NCBI GenBank assembly: GCA_030490835.1
Contig: CM059973.1
Span: forward strand, 49,170,008 to 49,234,007
Source of the DNA: Annona cherimola
Taxonomy: Eukaryota > Streptophyta > Magnoliopsida > Magnoliales > Annonaceae
Length of the DNA stretch: 64,000 nucleotides
Direction: 5' to 3'
Position numbers and translations under genes: made by a program. The notes beneath the pieces were generated by a model. That model saw only the letters and a program-made list of their open reading frames with translations, searched no databases and was not told the DNA's origin. Each line of letters opens with the position of its first letter. Positions within the stretch are counted from its first letter, which is position 1. Shown piece after piece: positions 43,001-55,260 of this stretch.

Positions 43001-45739
43001 TGTTTTACAAGTCGGAGGTTTATACATAACAACGCAACTTGTGCATCATATTATCTATTCTTTTCATTCTTAGTATCCTTACTTAGGATAGTTTTCAAGC
43101 ATATCATGATCTTTCATTTATCTCAATGAAGTTTCATTATCCTTCATTTATCAATTACTTATCCATTTTTCACATTTCTTTCATTAGTGCTTACTTTAAG
43201 CACATGTTTAAGAGTTTAAGCTTCATATATCAATCCCAAATTTTGAGATTAACAAATATTATCAAAAGAGCACCTTGTTTACACGTTTCAACATATTTCC
43301 ATCCATTTTTCATTTTAGCAAATCACATTAACTCATTACCCCTTTCCATCATTCATATCCTGCACTTAAATTCTCTTGAAGACACATATAATATGTGTTA
43401 TGGAAAATTTTATAAAAACAGAAATATATTCACAAAATATATCATATTTTTATGAATTTTTGCACAAAATCATATTACATAAGTTATTTATCACCTATGC
43501 ATGTTTATCCTTTCACAAATGCCCATTTGGCAACACATATATGAGGCATTTCATAAAATTTCCTAAGTCAGCAACTTGGTCACTAATTCAGCATGATAAT
43601 TATCCCTAATTACCATTTTTTTAGGGTATTTTTATGGGATTTAATTCCACTAATCATAGGTTCCCAAAACAGCAACTTTGGAACTCATTTTTTCACACGT
43701 TTAATGTGTCTCTTGACACATAACCCTAAAAAGTTTTATAAATCCGAATTTTCAGCAATTAATCCAACTTTTCCTAACCGAAATTTATGCTATTAACATA
43801 TATATCAATTTGGATAATTTCTGCATACGTTTCATATTTCTTTTTGATTTGTTTCTCCAACTATCCACATATGCTGAAATCAGGCGTACTGAATTCTCAA
43901 AAACTTGAATTAATATCAAATCAAGTATTTTTAATCTGAAATTTCTAAAATACATCAATAAATACATTAATTAACTGTCATAAATATTTCATAACGAAAT
44001 ATTAACATTATATATATGTATTTTGGGATTTTCAGTGTGCTGGACAGTGTTGTGAGTTTAAGGTCAGCCTTAATCACATGAATTATGGGGTATATTTATA
44101 ACCATAAAAAACTAATTTTATTTTTTTTATTGTGATAATAAATATTTTTTATACATCCTGTAAACGTTTCAACCCAAAATTCCTTGTGTAAAAATTATTA
44201 AAAATCATTTGGTGCAGCTGATCCTGTCACCCGTTTTACCCTGTTTGGGTTAATCTTCTCAGATTTTTAATTTGAAACCTGATTATACTTTTAAGATGAA
44301 AATTTGTTTTTCCTTAATAACCCCATAATGATTCGTTCAAAAAATTTTCATGCTAAAATTCATCCATTTACTATTCATACTTTAGTTAACAACATCATAT
44401 AACTTCAAATTTGAAGTATAAAATCAAAATTAACATATACTTACTTGATTAATTGATAATCCCTCCTTTGAGAAATTTAAATCCCCTTCTTTGCTTCATG
44501 TTTTCTTCCCTTAGATCGTTCCAGCCACTGCACCTTTCATTTTTTTTTTTGTCCCAAACAGAAATCTGGAACGTCCACACTGCCTGCTTATATAGGCATT
44601 TATTTTCAATTTTTTCTTTACAATTTCAACCCAAAATGGAGGGTAAAATTTTTAAAATTTACCCTATAGTTTGCACAAAAATTTTCATCCACATATTTAA
44701 TCATTTAATATTTTTTTCGGATTTGTTTCCACAGCCATATCCAGCTTTTAAATAAAGCTGTCCACTTGGGTGGGGTCCACTTGCAGCAACTTTTTGCCAT
44801 TTTTTCCACCGAATTTTCACTTTAATTAATGGGTATTTAATCACCCTAGGTAGCTAGCTTATTTAGGGGTCAATTTAGCTATTTAAAAAATGATTAAAAA
44901 TTCCAAAAGCTGCTTGACCGTGCACCTCTCTCCCATGCTCCATTGCTGTCCATATGGCGGGGTCCACTTATCATGGCCTTTTTGGCATTTTCTTGGCATA
45001 AAAATCAACCCAAATCTCGTCCACATCTCCCCCTAGTATCCTAGGTCATCTAAATACACATTTTTCATTTTTAAAAATTAAAAAAAATCAAGTATATGGC
45101 CCCTTGATCGTCCACATGTATGGCCACCTTTTCAAGCTCCTTTGAGCTAATCCATTAACCATTAAATCATGGCATTAATAACTTGATTTTATCATCGTTA
45201 TCTTAGTCCAAGCCTCTCATTGCATATATTTCATAATTTTAACTGTCCATTTCAAATTTCGTCTCAATCCGACTTTTCTAGCTCAATTTATGCCCATTTG
45301 AAACCATCTTTGAATTTTGACGGTGATGACCAATTTTCCACCTTAATTTCATCAATATTTTCATAATCCATCATTTCCATATGATTAAGCACAAAATTAT
45401 GTGCTTACCTTTCAATTTTCATCTTAATTCGCCTTCTTGGCGTCAAATTACGCATTTTCTACTCTAACTACATAATTAGCATCATAATCTCCATTAATTA
45501 AACCATACTATATGAGGTAATTATCCTCAATATATAAACATTCCTTAATTCTCATTAAGCCTCTTTAATCACATTGACCCATATCGACTTATATTGATCA
45601 TTCATAATCACTTGCCCTAATTGCAATAAATCGTCAATATTGCAATCGGAAATCATTTATAGTTCCACTAAATTATACTTGATTCATATTTATATGTCAA
45701 TTGCATATAAATAAACCTTACTTGGGTTCGGGTTTCACA
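40050..45739 (-). repeat. Solo LTR III inserted in integrase (5.7 kb)
   Basis: From TGTGGCACCCC to GGGTTTCACA, in the same orientation as the host element. The flanking codons belong to one integrase sentence, so this is an insertion. The 5-bp flanks (sense GGAAA and TAAAA) are a decayed target duplication at best. Its ends match the 35629-39778 family but the middle differs. It carries a hairpin array at 40611-41108. No internal genes seen. Confidence 0.78.
40611..41108. repeat. Hairpin array GGACAT...ATGTCC with 48-54 bp period
   Basis: Small inverted repeats at 40611 (GGACATGTATATGTCC), 40659, 40838 (GGACGTTTTACGTCC), 40887, 40941, 40995 and 41044, plus a decayed one at 41093. The steps within the two clusters are 48, 49, 54, 54, 49 and 49 bp. 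It lies inside solo LTR III. Confidence 0.8.
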
Positions 45740-46360
45740 TTTCCTAAGCATGGAAATATGGAAAACATTGTGTATTAAGGCTAGTGCCAGGGGTAAAGCT
45801 ATTCTATAATCCAACTTTCCAATCTTCTCCAACACTTCAAATGGTCCAATATACCTTGGATTCAGCTTATCCCTTTTTCTAAATCTTGTAACTTCCTTCA
45901 ATGGCGTGACCTTTAAAAACACATGCTCGCCAACTTGGATATTCAAATCCTTTCTGTTGCAATCTGTGTAACTCTTTTGCCGACTCTAGGCTGTGAGTAT
46001 ATACTGGCGAATACCTTGTACTTTGTCTGTCATTCTTTGAGAAAAATCTGGGGCTAGCTTCTTTTCTCCAACTTCATCCTAGTTCAATGGCGTTCGACAT
46101 CGCTGTCCATACAACGCTTCAAATGGATCCATTTGAATACTAGCCTGATAGCTGTTATTGTATGCAAACTCAGCTATAGGTACATATTCATCCCACGAAC
46201 CTCCAAATTCCAACGTACACATACGAAGCATGCCATCGATGATCTAATTTACTCGCTCCATTTGTCCATCTATTTGGGGATGAAAAGATGTACTGAATTT
46301 GAGTTGAGTGCCTAAAGTTTTGTGCAAACTTTTCCAAAATTGAGAGGTGAATGTCGTGTC
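45740..46360 (-). pseudogene. pol: Integrase C-terminal region (Tekay-like)
   Basis: Sense text includes WDEYVPIAEFAYNNSYQASIQMDPFEALYGQRCRTPL, here in broken frames, then the open part VGEHVFLKVTPLKEVTRFRKRDKLNPRYIGPFEVLEKIG and LALIHNVFHISMLRK. This is the GPY/F-type module of Gypsy integrases. It is interrupted right after SMLRK by solo LTR III, and the reading continues at 40049. It helps bind DNA ends and chromatin. Confidence 0.85.
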
Positions 46361-46957
46361 TCAATCGGAAACTATTGACTTAGGTACTCCATGAAGTCTT
46401 ACTATTTCCTTATAGTAGACTTTAGCTAACCTTTCTGCTGTGTAGGTCCTCTTTATGGGTATAAAGTGAGCAACTTTAGACAACCGGTCTACTATTACCC
46501 ATATAGAGTCGTATCTAGCCTGAGTCTTGGGTAATCCTTCAATGAAATCCATTGTAATATCATCCCACTTCCATTCAGGAACTTCCAAGGATTGTAATTT
46601 TCTAGATATCCATTGGTGATCAGCTTTCACCTTTTGACATGTTAAGTACTTAACTACATATTCAACGATCTCTCTTTTCATGTTATTCCACCAATATGCT
46701 TTCTTGAGATCCTAATACATCTTAGTGCTTCCTGGATGAATGGAGAATGGAGAAAAATGTGCCTCTTTAAGAATCTGCTCCTTCAACTCAGTTGTATTAG
46801 GTATGCAAATGCGGCCTTTGTACCGATACATACCTTGTTCATCGACAGCAAATTCAGTTAACCCCCTTTTCTTCATCTTTTCCACATAGGCATGTAGGTC
46901 TATATCTTTTTGCAGCGCAATCCTAATCTGCTCAAATAATGAAGATTGTATGTACAT
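46361..46957 (-). pseudogene. pol: Integrase zinc-binding and catalytic core (Tekay-like)
   Basis: Two open pieces separated by one break near 46700. The first has the zinc-binding HFSPFSIHPGSTKMY then YLTCQKVKADHQ (HHCC). The second has the core WDDITMDFIEGLPKTQ (first Asp), IVDRLSKVAHFIPIK and GVPKSIVSD (second Asp), with a stop right after SD, where the usual sentence is SDRD. The catalytic Glu lies in the broken part downstream. It joins cDNA ends to target DNA. Confidence 0.85.
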
Positions 46958-47326
46958 TTATGATAACCTTGTTTGAACTCGTGATGGACATACAATCAAT
47001 TCTAACTGTCTTATCTCCTGAAGCAACCCTTCCTGCTCTGTGATAAGGTGCGCTATGCTGACGTTTCTGCTCAATGCATTAACTACCACATTTGCCTTAC
47101 CTGGATGGTATAGTATCTCCAAATCATTATCCTTTAATAACTCGAGTCATCTCCTTTGCCTCATGTTCAGCTCTTTTTGAGTAAAAATATACTTAAGGCT
47201 CTTGTGATCTGCATAAATTTCGCACCTAGTACCATACGGGTAATGTCTCCATATTTTCAAGGCAAACACCACTGCTGCTAATTCTAAATCATGAGTGGGG
47301 TAGCTTACCTCATTGGGCTTCAACTG
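46958..47326 (-). pseudogene. pol: RNase H to integrase connector (Tekay-like)
   Basis: Contains decayed RNase H text (sense [38 protein letters not shown]-like pattern, with stops). No continuous frame remains. Confidence 0.6.
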
Positions 47327-47698
47327 TCATGATGCATAAGTTATCACCTTTCCTCTTTGCATTAACACACATCTCAAACCCGTTCTTGAAGCATCACTAT
47401 AAACCATAAAACCTTCATTTCCTTCAGGTAAGGTTAGAATAGGTGCTTCTACCAACCGTTGCTTGAACTCCTGAAAACTGTACCCACATTCTTCAGACCA
47501 TACATACCTAATTCCTTTACAAATCAATCTTGTTAATGGGGCTGACAACTGCGAGAATCCTTCAACAAACCTTCTGTAATAGCCTATTAATCCAAGAAAA
47601 CTTCGAATTTTTGTGATGGTCGTCGGCCTTTGCCATTTCAAAATTGCCTCAATCTTTCGCTTCAACCAAAATTCACATTTCTTTAACTTAGCATACAA
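47327..47698 (-). pseudogene. pol: RT C-terminus and RNase H start (Tekay-like)
   Basis: Contains [21 protein letters not shown] and APLTRL, the classical Gypsy RT thumb/RNase H junction, then [20 protein letters not shown], with the RNase H Asp in YSDAS. A stop follows at TYAS, where QLK normally comes next. It shares frame breaks with the RT piece upstream. Confidence 0.88.
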
Positions 47699-47728
47699 TT
47701 TCTCTTATCCCAGCCTTTCCTGTACCTT

Positions 47729-48381
47729 TCACAAATGAAGCTCATGTTCTTTCTCTATTTTGGAGTAAATCAGGACATCGTCGATAAACACAACTACAAA
47801 CTGATCAAGATAGTCCCAAAATACCCTATTCATCATATCCATGAATACAACAGGGGCATTAGTGAGCCCGAAAGGCATCACTAAAAACTCATAATGCCCA
47901 TACCTAGTTCGAAAAGCTGTCTTGTGAACATCAGTAGGACATATTAGCAACTGATGATACCCTAACTGTAAATCAATCTTAGAGAAAGTTGTAGCTCCTT
48001 GCAATTGATCGAACAAATCATCGATCCTTGGCAGTGGATATTTATTCTTCACTATGACCTTATTTAATTCTCTGTAATCAATACACAGCCTCAAACTTCC
48101 ACCTTTTTCCTTACAAATAATACTTGAGCTCCCCAGGGCGATACACTGGATCTGATCAAACATTTGTCTAATAGCTCCTGTATTTGAGTCTTTAACTCAT
48201 TCATTTCAGCCAATGTAATTCTGTATGGAGTCTTGGATATCGGAGCTATACCTGGTATGATGTCTTTAGTCATATCCATTTCTCTTTGTGGAAGTAATGT
48301 GGTCAATTCCTTTGGAAATACATCAGAAAATTCTCTAACCATAGGGATTTGGTTTATTTCTATTTCCGTACCTTTCTTCAC
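47729..48381 (-). pseudogene. pol: Reverse transcriptase (Tekay-like Gypsy)
   Basis: The upstream piece has EFSDVFPKELTTLLPQREMD, IIPGIAPISKTPYR and [27 protein letters not shown], the standard Gypsy RT entry. The second piece has [62 protein letters not shown] and the active-site box [15 protein letters not shown] one-base frame change near 48100-48160 separates them. The catalytic Asp pair is present. It produces element cDNA. Confidence 0.9.
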
Positions 48382-48625
48382 ATTAACTGATACCAGATAA
48401 GCTTAACACCTTTGGCAAATCATCTTGACCGATTTTATGTACGATATCAATATCGTCGAATTTTCAGGTTGTCTTAGCTTTTCAATGGTTATTTCTTTTT
48501 CTTGAGCCGCTTCAAATTGTACCTTCTTATTCTTGCAATCAATCGTAGCTCCCCATTGACTCAGCCAATCCATACGCAAATTCCGTCATAGGTAATAGGA
48601 TCAAGTTGGCTTCTAAAATCAACGA

Positions 48626-48877
48626 TCATATCCTAATTGGACATCCATTACATACTTGGCTAGTGCTAGCTAACCTATATACAGGGGATTCTACGTAGAT
48701 TATCTCATTAGTTTCCTCTACCGGTAGTGCATGGGTGGCCACATATTGGCATGCTATGAATGAGTGACTAGCACCTGAATCAAACAACACAACTGGCGAA
48801 TTTCCTAAAATGTAAACCATACCTGTGACCACCTTTTCTTCTTGCTCTTGAGACTTTGTCCTAGTCAAGGCATGCAC
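48626..48877 (-). pseudogene. pol: Aspartic protease (Tekay-like Gypsy)
   Basis: Contains GNSPVVLFDSGASHSFIACQYV, the retroviral-type aspartic protease site (DSGAS). The text continues in broken frame toward the RT. It would process the polyprotein. Confidence 0.85.
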
Positions 48878-48901
48878 TTGTACCGAATTTGTAGAGGTTC
48901 C

Positions 48902-49186
48902 CTACTTATTCGTTGCTCCGGGTATCCTAAGTTGTGCAGGTCTCCCACGTCCTTGTGACGCTTGTGCCTTATTCGGACAATTCGGAGCAATGTGTCCTGT
49001 GTGGTTACAAATATAACATTTAATGACCCTTACTTCACCTGCTCTACATTCCTTGGCTACATGGCCTGCTTTTCCACATTTATAGCACCGATTCGAGCCT
49101 TTCAAGCACTCGCTTGTATGTCGCTTCTGACATTTTCTGCATAAAGGCGAGATTTTCTTCTTTGGGGCTCCTCTTCCTCTCCTCAC
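48902..49186 (-). pseudogene. gag: Gag zinc knuckles (Tekay-like Gypsy)
   Basis: Contains CRKCQKRHTSEC, a CYKCGKAGHVAKEC knuckle and a second CYICNHTGHIAPNC knuckle, each C-x2-C-x4-H-x4-C. It binds element RNA. The frame stops near PGATNK before the protease. Confidence 0.88.
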
Positions 49187-49225
49187 ATTTCCTTTCCTAG
49201 CCTTTTCTTTCCCTGGTTCAGCTTC

Positions 49226-50220
49226 CTATGTTCCAGAACTGAACATCCTTGACCCAATTCTTAGTTCTTGTGTTCTCATTACCTCAATTTCTAATGCTCT
49301 TGTCCTTTCAAGACTCGAAGCATAATCCTTGATTAATAGAGGGGCAAGGCTTTCCCGGAGGTATGGCCGTAGTCCTTGTTGAAATCTTTGTGCCTTATTT
49401 TCTGGCACATTGGCGACCCAAGGCACATACCTGACTAAGGCGTTGAATTTCATAGCATATTCTGTGACAGACATTCTCCCCTGATAAAGTTTTTCAAATT
49501 CTATCACCTTCTGACTTTGTAATCCAACAGGGAGGTATTCCTTATTAAACTCCTCAACAAAAGTCTGCCAAGACACCTCTTCTGGTCTTGGCATCGTGAC
49601 CAGCATTGTGTCCCACCATTCGTGTGCGTCTTTAACCAGCAAATGTGTGGCGCACAATATTTTTTGTCGATCGTTACACTGAGATATTCTAAATAATTTC
49701 TTGATCTTCGTTATCCATTGTTCAGCCTGTACTGGGTCAGGTTCTCCTGAAAACTTTGGGGGTCGCTGGGCTAGGAATGCAGTAATTGCTCATCTATCAG
49801 CTTCATTTGACTAATTTTTATCTTCTCTGGGTGCTGTCATGGGAGTTGGGCTAGCCATCGAAATGGGTACATCTCTTTCAGTACTACCCAACTGGGCCTG
49901 CTGGTTCCTTTCCCATAAACCCTGAATAATATCTGCAGTCTGTGCTGCCCATTCGCGAGTAGCTTGCTGCATTGCCTCTTTTACCGCTGCAGCTACCTTT
50001 CTTCTATGAGTCGAGCCTGTCTTGACTCATGTCCTTCTTTTACCTTCCTTTTTGGGCTTATATCCTCTCGTCTTTGACGACTTCTTTGACTTTCTCTATT
50101 TAGTTCTGGTCCATGTCTCTTAGGTCTACCACTAGTCTCACCAACCTCATGTTGGATGGGGACTTCTGTAGCAACTTCTTTTCCTTTATTCATTCTCATT
50201 CCCAATCTTGTTTCCACCAT
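49226..50220 (-). pseudogene. gag: Gag capsid region (Tekay-like Gypsy)
   Basis: The likely ATG is at 50218-50220 (MVETRLGMRMNKGKEV). A charged N-terminal tail ends at a stop near 49993. After a frame break, text with AAVKEAMQQATREWAAQ and then the retrotransposon gag domain follow: CATHLLVKDAHEWWDTML, WQTFVEEFNKEYLP and FEKLYQGRMSVTEYAMKFNALVRY. It forms the particle shell. Two or more frame breaks make it inactive. Confidence 0.82.
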
Positions 50221-50555
50221 GATGTTTTTCTGAATATATAGAAGCAAATAATCTTTCATTCATAATTAATGTTAGGTCATCATATATATTTCATCATCAT
50301 ATAATTAATAGTCAATTCACACCATCATAATCATATAATATCATCCATCATCATAAACATTCACAGTCATTTATTTATTTCATATAATTCACATCAATAA
50401 ACATCCACTCATAAACCATAATTTTTAACATGACAAAGCATGTCACACGCATCACACTTATATATATACATCATATTTGTATACACATTCCATCGTAACA
50501 AAGTGTCATCATTTCATAATTATACATATTCAGGTTTATAAAAATAAAAATTTCA
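50221..50555 (-). other. AT-rich spacer between extra ORF and gag
   Basis: Rich in CATCAT and ATAT words, no ORF. It separates the extra upstream ORF from gag. Confidence 0.7.
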
Positions 50556-51327
50556 TCATCTACCCTGTCCCCTCTTTAAATAGCGATAGCGCCTACGCCT
50601 AGGCGACATCTGAGTAGGTTCCTCAGTGATAGTGCAAGTATCTGACCAGGCAGGATTGTTTTCTTCTTCGCCATCATTATCATCATTGTTACTGTCATAA
50701 CTACTATCACTTTCATCATTTTCATCTTCTCCGTCCTCGACTGGTTCAAGGTATCTTAAAGGTTCACCGAGTGCAACCAAATCACCAGTAATCTCGTCTA
50801 CATGTATCATAATCTCATCATAGTGCGGAGGAGCAGGTGAGTGTATGAACCCTCGAACACGACCTTCCGCTATAAAAGGGGTCATCTCTATCTCCCTCTG
50901 TCGTATACTTTCCCAACTCATCCCATGTCGGAATTGAATATACCCAGGTTCAAACTTATACCATGGTCCTAGGTTAGGAGGTATAGGTGCTGGAGTATAA
51001 TCCCAAAAACACTGGAGATCCAGTGGATGTATATAATCTGTGGGAGTCTGAGGGGTCCCTAGAAAGCCAGGGCGGGGTATGTAAGAACTTCAACTCTAGG
51101 AGTCCGACTCCTAGACTCCTCTACATTAGGCCTCTGCTGATAGCTACTTTGCAAATGGGGTGGAGGATACCAAGGGGAAACCCTAGAGGAACTGGTGGAA
51201 AGGGGTATATGTCTTGTTGGGAGGCTAACCACCTATTCACATTTTCCTTTGCCTTTCGTCTCTTTTCTTCATCCATTTTTTTCTTGAACTCCTCAAAACT
51301 CATGATTCTTTTCCCCTTATCAGCCAT
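50556..51327 (-). pseudogene. Extra ORF upstream of gag in Tekay-like element (ORF0)
   Basis: Begins MADKGKRIMSFEEFKKKMDE at 51327, about 180 bases from the primer site, with a charged helical N-terminus. A Pro/Tyr-rich middle lies in two shifted frames (breaks near 51170 and 51085). An open end from 50921 has an acidic stretch (EDGEDENDESDSSYDSNNDD) and a basic tail RRRRYRYLKRG. I do not recognise a known domain. A frame of about 255 codons before two small frameshifts is an inference. Extra pre-gag ORFs are known in some Tat/Ogre Gypsy elements but are not a usual Tekay feature. Confidence 0.55.
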
Positions 51328-51505
51328 CTGTTCAAATATAACGGGATTAGCTATATAATAAAAATAGCACATTGCAAATTATTTTACAATACATCATCAT
51401 ATACCATGCATTACATCATGATAATCACCTATTCAAGCATCATAAAATCATGTATATCATATTCAATCATCATACCTAGATTTTCCATGCCTATTTACCA
51501 GTCCA

Positions 51506-51518
51506 TGCTCTGATACCA
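51506..51518 (-). other. Primer binding site, tRNA-Met type (Tekay-like)
   Basis: The sense strand reads TGGTATCAGAGCA, five bases inside the LTR edge at 51524. Confidence 0.9.
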
Positions 51519-51523
51519 AGCTC

Positions 51524-53096
51524 TATGGCGCCCCCAACCGAGAGTCACATCCTGAGCCTTACCTCGAGATCGTTAGTGACTGATAAACGTGATAAGGATT
51601 GTTGCCCTTTCATACGGCGGGATTTAACGGATATTTATCCAATTATTTACAGTTCCTTAAAAATTTTTTTAAAAAATATTTTTCCTCAAATGCCCATTCA
51701 AGTCATCTTTGACCTAATACACACATTTTATATCAGATATAATCATAAAAATTCATAACATGCATATCATCCATAATCACTTGTTCATAAAATACAAGTC
51801 ATCACATAGATCATATATGAACATAAAATATCAAGTCATATTACATTCTATTAGCAATAGCATCACTTAAAATAAATCATTCAGTTTCTTTCATTCTTCC
51901 ATGCCTAAATTTTTGCTCCTTGTTCTTCTCATTTCTTCACTTGTCTATGGGTTTGGAAAATAATACATGAGTTGTACACTCAATAAGCAAGCTATATATT
52001 TTTTAGGCAAATCATTTTGAAGACATATTTATTTAAAAGCATTTCTCTCCATTCAATAGAGATACTTATTAAGTGATCAACTACCTGCGGAGCAGAAACC
52101 TTTTTACTTAAATCATCTTGGAAAGCAACATTATACCCCTTCGAGGGTACATCATGATAATCCAATACAATGCATGACATCATTGGATGGAAGCTAGTAA
52201 GGTGACCATCCGTCTCTTCCTGCTCCCATCTCAGGGAGGGCGCCGCCAGCCCGAGGCCTTTTTTAGCGACTTAGCCACACTAAAGGGGGATAATTGGTCC
52301 GCTTATACCTTTAAGGTGGACCTTATGTTGTGTGCACATGAACATATTCTTAACATGCTAGCATGATTTTCTTGCTTAAATTCATAAGACAGTATTTTCA
52401 TTTTTAACAAAGCAGTTATGTAAATCTGTTAACAACACATATTGAACTAAGGAGTGGTCATCCTTAAATACCTTAAAAAAAATTAAAATATCATTTGCTA
52501 AACTAATAAAAGTTGTGGAAATATCATTTACAATTATTTAAGAAGATTTTAAGAAAATAAAATTATTTAGAAAAAATTTTGCTTGCTTACCTTAGTCACG
52601 TGAGCTTTCCGGATCAACTTTTTCTTTGCCTTTGCCTATACATGTAAGAATGACATAGTATTCATGTAAATTTCATTTACTTACATTCAACTTAGTTTTA
52701 CAACCCATTTTCATAAATATTCATAAGCTACTTGAATTCCAAGTCGGGTGTACATACACAACATGCTTATGCATCAAAATCATTCATTACATCACATATT
52801 CAATTCTCATATTTAGGGTATCATTCATATATATCATAACACATTCCTTAATCACCATATGAAGTAATAAACTTTCAACTTGTCATTTTTCACATATTTT
52901 TCATAATTTACATATTGTGCTTACTCTTAAGCACTTAGTTAATATCATAACCTTCATATATTAATCTCAAATTTTGGAATTATCCAAACAGAAATATAAT
53001 TCAGGTGATTCAATCATATTTTATGCATTTTTACATTTTTACATTTCACTTAAACCATATATCATTTTCTCATACTCATCTCTTCATATATGACCA
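51524..53096 (-). repeat. 5' LTR of Tekay-like Gypsy (truncated)
   Basis: It starts TATGGCGCC (G-to-A in the terminal TGTG) and follows the 3' LTR for about 1570 bp (to about 37195 there). It then switches at about 53096 to sequence of opposite orientation. U3 and the outer end are missing. Confidence 0.85.
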
Positions 53097-54255
53097 ATTC
53101 AAAGAGATAAGGCAAAGGCAAAGAGATAAGCGAGACGGAAAGCTAAGCAAACAAGGTAAGCAAGCAGTTTTCTAAATACTTTTGTTTTATCGAATGAGAT
53201 CAAAAGATTATCAATGATATTCTAACTGTTTAAATGAGTTAACAAATGAATGATTTCAATTTTTCTAAGTTGTTTAAGGATGGCCATTCCTTATCTAATT
53301 GTGTATTGAAATGATGTTTCAAATAAGATAAATGAATTGCTTACTGTTTTTCAAGAACTTATGTCAAATGATGAATCATGAATTTATGAATGAAAAATCA
53401 TGCTAGCGTGTCAAAGTTCATGTTTATGAAAGGAAGCATGTGCACAAAAGCATGAGGTCCACCTCAAAGGTGTAACCGGACTGAATGTCCCCCTTTGGTG
53501 CTGCCAAGTCGCTAAGAGAGGCCTAGGGCCGACGACGTCTCCCTGGAATGGGAGAGAGGATGAAAGTGGATGGTTCCCTAGCTAGCTTCTATCCAAAGAA
53601 ATGTCATGATTTTAAATAATGCATTGCATTGTTTATAACATACCCTAGATGGGTATAAGAAGCATGGTTTCAAGTATAACCTCGAGTGGGTATAGTATGA
53701 CTTTCCAAGTTATTTTCAATGAAAATAAATTGCCTGAAAAACCTTATAGCTTGCTTATTGAGTTTCGACTCACAGTTTTATTTTCCAAATGCTAAAGACA
53801 GGTGAAGGGAAGAACCATGCAAGGAGCACAGGTAGAGATTCAAGAGAATATGAATTTCTACAAGTTACCTGTGAATGAATTTTATGAAATGTATGGTTCC
53901 ATGAATGTTAACATTAAATTGTGGTTTAATATTGTACAAGAATTTATGTGGTGATTTTGACTATAAATAGCAGAAAAAAAAATTATGGTCATATGTTAAG
54001 GTATGAGTTAACATGAAATAAAATGACTAAGTATGGAATTTATGAGATCATATATCTATTTCTTGAATGATATAATGACCTAAAAAGGCATATGATGGAA
54101 ATTGAATGTATGAAATGATATAAACTCTTAAGGAGTTAGGATTAAGTGAATAAATATCCAATAAGCCTGCCATGTGACATGGCAACAATCCTAATCACGT
54201 TTACCAATGGTTAGATCTTTGAGTAAGGTTGTGACGCTCGAGCTGGGGCGCCACA
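53097..54255 (+). repeat. Plus-oriented LTR fragment joined tail-to-tail
   Basis: The 3' part of a long-LTR Gypsy LTR, matching about 23905-25043, ending GGGGCGCCACA. It joins the minus LTR at about 53096; a short near-duplicate AAAGAGATAAG / CAAAGAGATAAG lies at the joint. Confidence 0.8.
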
Positions 54256-54519
54256 CTATCTCATTTCAGTCAACACTGTAGAGGGAAAAGAAATACCAAT
54301 TGAATAAATTCCAGTGGTAAATGAATTTATCAATGTCTTTCACAAGGAGTTGCCTAGCTTACCCCCAAAAAGAGAAGTGGACATGGTAATAGACATTATA
54401 CCAGGTACGTCTCCAATATCTAAGGCATCGTACCGCATGGCTCGAATAGAAATGGCTGAACTGAAAACTTAGATTCAAGAATTGCTAGATAAGGGTTTTA
54501 TTCGACCCAGTGTGTCACC
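54256..54519 (+). pseudogene. pol: RT entry fragment of another Gypsy (plus strand)
   Basis: Reads [31 protein letters not shown], then LKT-stop-IQELLDKGFIRPSVSP, homologous to the Tekay-like RT entry at about 48170-48360. The left end abuts the LTR fragment directly. The right end is cut after SVSP by copy C. It is a broken remnant without catalytic motifs. Confidence 0.85.
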
Positions 54520-55168
54520 TGTTGGTCCTGAGTTTATAGCTATTACCTAAGAGGGGAGGAGTGAATTGGGTATTTTAAAATTTTCACTTAAACAGAAAAC
54601 TTTCCCCCTATTTAGTTTAATCCCCTTAATGAAACAAGCAGAGAATATGGACAGAAATAAAGCAACAAAAAATAGATAAGCAAGCCACAGCAGTAGACAC
54701 AGATTTTATAGTGGTTCGGGCAACCATCCCTACTCCACTCTTCCAAACTCACACTCGTTGTGACTTGGGTTCTACTAATGTATTGTCAAATACAACTAGA
54801 GCAGCAGCTCTCTTCTAGATTCCAGCTCTAAGGGGCTTGCACAAAACACAACACAAGTAAGTGACGAGTCACACACAAGTCACAACGCTACTTTGCTTTC
54901 ACTTGGTTCCAATCTCCAATAACAAACCAAGTATCAAATATAGATAATGAATCAAATAAAGGAAACTACACTTTATAAGTTGTGTAGGCAGATTTCAGCT
55001 CGTGGAAGAACTTGTAGAGAGAATGATTTGATTAGCGATGTGGCTTTCAGCAAGTTGGAGTAAAGTTCTTCACTTGAAATTGATGTTGATCTCTTAATGC
55101 TTTTAAGAGGGTGGAAGGTGAACAAAATGATTTATTTTTCTAACCTCTAGCATGTCCACTTGAATGCT

Positions 55169-55178
55169 CTTTTATAAT
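55169..55178 (-). promoter_or_regulatory. TATA box of LTR promoter (copy C, 3' LTR)
   Basis: The sense strand reads ATTATAAAAG, about 85 bp from the array, as in copy A. Confidence 0.7.
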
Positions 55179-55260
55179 GGTGGAGTAAATTCAAACATTT
55201 GGAAGTAGTTGGTGCGAATTTAATGCTCCAACTTTCGAATTTTTCCGACCGTTGTGACCC

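Larger units (their letters stand above)
35629..53096 (-). mobile_element. Tekay/Del-like chromodomain Gypsy with long LTRs
   Basis: Minus-strand order: 5' LTR piece (51524-53096), tRNA-Met primer site, extra ORF, gag, protease, RT, RNase H, integrase, chromodomain end, polypurine tract, 3' LTR (35629-39778). The RT-RH-IN order defines Gypsy. The end of pol (SMLRK ... KYIADPTHVL, chromodomain) is typical of Tekay/Del chromoviruses. A solo LTR splits the integrase at 40050-45739. Several frameshifts and stops; defective. Confidence 0.88.
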
